From an uncultured Eggerthellaceae bacterium (GTDB lineage: Bacteria; Actinomycetota; Coriobacteriia; Coriobacteriales; Eggerthellaceae), in assembly GCA_934631995.1 (NCBI GenBank), contig CAKTYF010000094.1, positions 1 through 7,577 on the forward strand: a stretch of 7,577 nt of DNA, in the 5' to 3' direction. Shown one piece after another: positions 6,422 through 7,577 of this stretch. Below the pieces are notes generated by a model. The model saw nothing but the letters and a program-made list of their open reading frames with translations, searched no databases and was not told where the DNA came from. The stretch's first letter is position 1. Every line of letters begins with the position of its first letter. The position numbers and the translations under genes were made by a program.

Positions 6422-7228
6422 CTAGAGCAGGTATTTTTCAATAAACCCCCTGATAACACGTGTATCCAAAGGCGTTTCCGATGTCTCATAGGTAGCCAAA
6501 AGCTGCTCACCGGGAAATATGCCAGCCAGCGCATAACTGTTTAGCTTGTGCACCATGCTCTCTCGGTACTCAGCATCATCCATGCCCCCAAAATGCTCCC
6601 AATAATATTCTGCGCGAGTACGCTTGTTCAATACCGTAAAGTCAGGATAGACGGGATTGTATCCTCCCAGGTTGAGAGGGCGTTCGTATTTGTACGGCAC
6701 GCCCGCCGCCTCTAGAGCGTCAGCGATAAGCACTTCGGATTTCGAGCGCACCCGCACGCCACCGCGCGTGAATAGCGAATACGATCCAAACGGATGTGAA
6801 TTACCTGCATACTCTTCAAGCTGCCAGCGTCGAGCATACTCGTCGTTTGACAAAATATAAGGCTCCACCAGCTCTTTTCGAGCATCAGACAGGTTTTCGT
6901 AAACCAAGTAAAGAACCCGTGATCCCAATAATTCACCCTTATCGCAGCGTACTTGAATTCGCTCAAGCAAAGCTTTTTCCTTTTCAGCAGATTTAAGCAA
7001 ACGGACCTCATAATCCTTTTGCGCAAGAGCGCGAATTTGCTCCTGGTCGTCTCTGCCCAGGTAAACACCTTTTTTGTCCGCAGCCGTCTTGCGCCAATAA
7101 TAGCGATTATTGCCCTTTGCCTTATCAACAAGCAAAGAACCCTCGGGCGCCTTGCTAAGTCCCTTTTGTGCCCACTCAATTGCATCGTTTAGCTCGGCCA
7201 GCTCTGATTTGACCTCATCCTGCAACAT
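6422..7228 (-). CDS. Hypothetical protein with PD-(D/E)XK-nuclease-like C-terminal half
   Basis: This is a 268-residue soluble protein, not recognised as a named family. The N-terminal part (1-95) has a helical start, a short NNRYYWRKT segment (40-48), YLGRDDQEQIRALAQKDYE (56-74) and a charged, probably coiled helix to about 95. The C-terminal half has RSKSEVLIADALEAAGVPYKYE (161-182), NPVYPDFTVL (191-200) and YYWEHFGGMD (208-217). The spaced E165, D196 and E211-H212, with a hydrophobic strand leading into PDF, resemble a PD-(D/E)XK nuclease core in which the usual E-x-K is E-H. A metal-dependent DNA or RNA nuclease is possible but unproven. The start is the ATG 7228-7226, with AAGGGG at 7240-7235, 6 nt upstream. 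It stands alone, convergent with the thi operon, with an AT-rich upstream region full of dyads that suggests tight control. It may be part of a defence or mobile cargo. Confidence 0.85.
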   Translation of the reverse strand: MLQDEVKSELAELNDAIEWAQKGLSKAPEGSLLVDKAKGNNRYYWRKTAADKKGVYLGRDDQEQIRALAQKDYEVRLLKSAEKEKALLERIQVRCDKGELLGSRVLYLVYENLSDARKELVEPYILSNDEYARRWQLEEYAGNSHPFGSYSLFTRGGVRVRSKSEVLIADALEAAGVPYKYERPLNLGGYNPVYPDFTVLNKRTRAEYYWEHFGGMDDAEYRESMVHKLNSYALAGIFPGEQLLATYETSETPLDTRVIRGFIEKYLL

Positions 7229-7261
7229 TGCACACCCCTTATTCCTCTGCTTTCATCTAAT

Positions 7262-7298
7262 ATAGGAGAAAATCGTATTTTTCCTATATTTCTCCTAT
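7262..7298. promoter_or_regulatory. Dyad A: ATAGGAGAAA-N17-TTTCTCCTAT
   Basis: The half-sites 7262-7271 and 7289-7298 are perfect inverted 10-mers 17 bp apart. A degenerate third copy (TTTTTCCTAT, 7278-7287) lies in the spacer. It sits 34-70 bp upstream of the minus-strand start codon at 7228 and abuts the extended -10 candidate at 7298-7306. Probable operator. It could also form a hairpin in the 5' UTR. Confidence 0.75.
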
Positions 7299-7306
7299 TT
7301 ATAGCA
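7298..7306 (-). promoter_or_regulatory. Candidate extended -10 promoter for the 6422-7228 gene
   Basis: The minus strand reads TGCTATAAA: a TGn extension followed by TATAAA at 7303-7298. No good -35 lies at the right distance, which is tolerated for extended -10 promoters. The predicted start, near 7291, falls inside the right half-site of dyad A. Confidence 0.4.
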
Positions 7307-7323
7307 CGGTCCACTTTGACAAA

Positions 7324-7360
7324 ATAGGAGAAAACTGCAATTTTTTAATTTTCCTCCTAT
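7324..7360. promoter_or_regulatory. Dyad B: second copy of the 37-bp dyad
   Basis: ATAGGAGAAA (7324-7333) and TTCCTCCTAT (7351-7360) match the same inverted consensus (10/10 and 9/10) with the same 17-bp spacer. Its centre is 62 bp from dyad A, close to six helical turns. A plus-strand TTGACA (7316-7321) overlaps its left flank, but no good -10 follows. Confidence 0.75.
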
Positions 7361-7435
7361 TATTTAACCTGGATTTAGACAGTACACAGTGCAAAATGAG
7401 TCAAAACAAGCAATTTCATTTGATAATTGAAAGAA

Positions 7436-7465
7436 ATAATAGGAGAAATTTTAACTTTTTGTCAA
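7436..7465 (-). promoter_or_regulatory. Candidate sigma-70 promoter overlapping dyad C
   Basis: On the minus strand, TTGACA (7465-7460) and TATTAT (7441-7436) are separated by 18 nt: a perfect -35 and a 5-of-6 -10. It would drive the 6422-7228 gene with a leader of about 200 nt that includes dyads A and B. The -10 overlaps one half-site of dyad C and the -35 lies in its spacer, a layout that fits repression. Confidence 0.6.
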
Positions 7466-7475
7466 AATCTCCTAT
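7439..7475. promoter_or_regulatory. Dyad C: third copy of the 37-bp dyad
   Basis: ATAGGAGAAA (7439-7448) and AATCTCCTAT (7466-7475) match the consensus 10/10 and 8/10, again 17 bp apart. Its centre is 115 bp from dyad B, close to eleven helical turns. It covers the best promoter in the region. Confidence 0.7.
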
Positions 7476-7577
7476 TTTGCTCAAGTGACGCATATTAAAA
7501 AGATCGCGTGCCGAACGTTGGTGTCGCAAACCACTTTGAGAAAGAAGTGGTCATCGCCTAGAATCGCATTTTGCGGA
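7476..7577. other. Right-edge region with small hairpin, no gene supported
   Basis: CCACTT (7531-7536) and AAGTGG (7545-7550) form a 6-bp hairpin with an 8-nt loop and no T tract. Short frames are open to the window edge on both strands, but neither has a ribosome binding site or a recognisable product. This may be the start of a neighbouring locus. Confidence 0.35.

Noticed and set aside
7262..7475. Invertible promoter or site-specific recombination sites
   Set aside because: The inverted copies are only 17 bp apart within each dyad and no recombinase gene is in the window, so operator sites fit better.
7481..7577. Partial coding regions open to the right edge on both strands
   Set aside because: About 31 open codons is expected by chance. 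There is no ribosome binding site and no recognisable motif.

Overview
The window looks like chromosomal DNA of a moderately high-GC Gram-positive bacterium. The closest match I can suggest is an actinobacterium of the Coriobacteriia/Eggerthellaceae type. That rests on overall composition, the purine-rich ribosome binding sites, and the pairing of a TPP riboswitch with a thiM-thiE-thiD-cytX salvage operon. It is an inference from memory, not a database match.

Layout. At the left edge (minus strand) is the N-terminal part of a SanA/YdcF-family (DUF218) membrane-anchored envelope protein. Its upstream region (263-457) carries a regular array: five units about 44 bp apart, each with two TTGCCCA boxes 11 bp apart. 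Next, also on the minus strand, is a HAD-superfamily phosphatase (512-1165). A long non-coding stretch (1166 to about 2150) follows. It contains a strong imperfect inverted repeat with arms of about 53-60 bp (1541-1605 and 1736-1797) around an AT-rich core.

The centre is one plus-strand thiamin salvage operon: TPP riboswitch (about 2151-2329), thiM (hydroxyethylthiazole kinase), thiE (thiamin-phosphate synthase), thiD (HMP/HMP-P kinase) and cytX (predicted HMP transporter), closed by a clear hairpin terminator (6339-6386). CytX would import hydroxymethylpyrimidine, ThiD would phosphorylate it to HMP-PP, ThiM would phosphorylate the thiazole, and ThiE would join the two into thiamin phosphate. 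No thiC, thiG or thiS lies in the window, so this locus is for salvage. The riboswitch has a very long P3a insertion, and its own conserved 3' strand doubles as the thiM Shine-Dalgarno sequence, which points to direct translational control.

At the right, convergent with the operon, is a minus-strand gene (6422-7228) for an unnamed protein with a PD-(D/E)XK-nuclease-like C-terminal half. Upstream is a markedly AT-rich region with three 37-bp dyads of identical geometry (ATAGGAGAAA-N17-TTTCTCCTAT), lying over or beside two good promoter candidates.

The biosynthetic genes are ordinary. The least explained parts are the three regulatory-looking DNA architectures: the TTGCCCA array, the large inverted repeat and the triple dyad, plus the oversized riboswitch arm.
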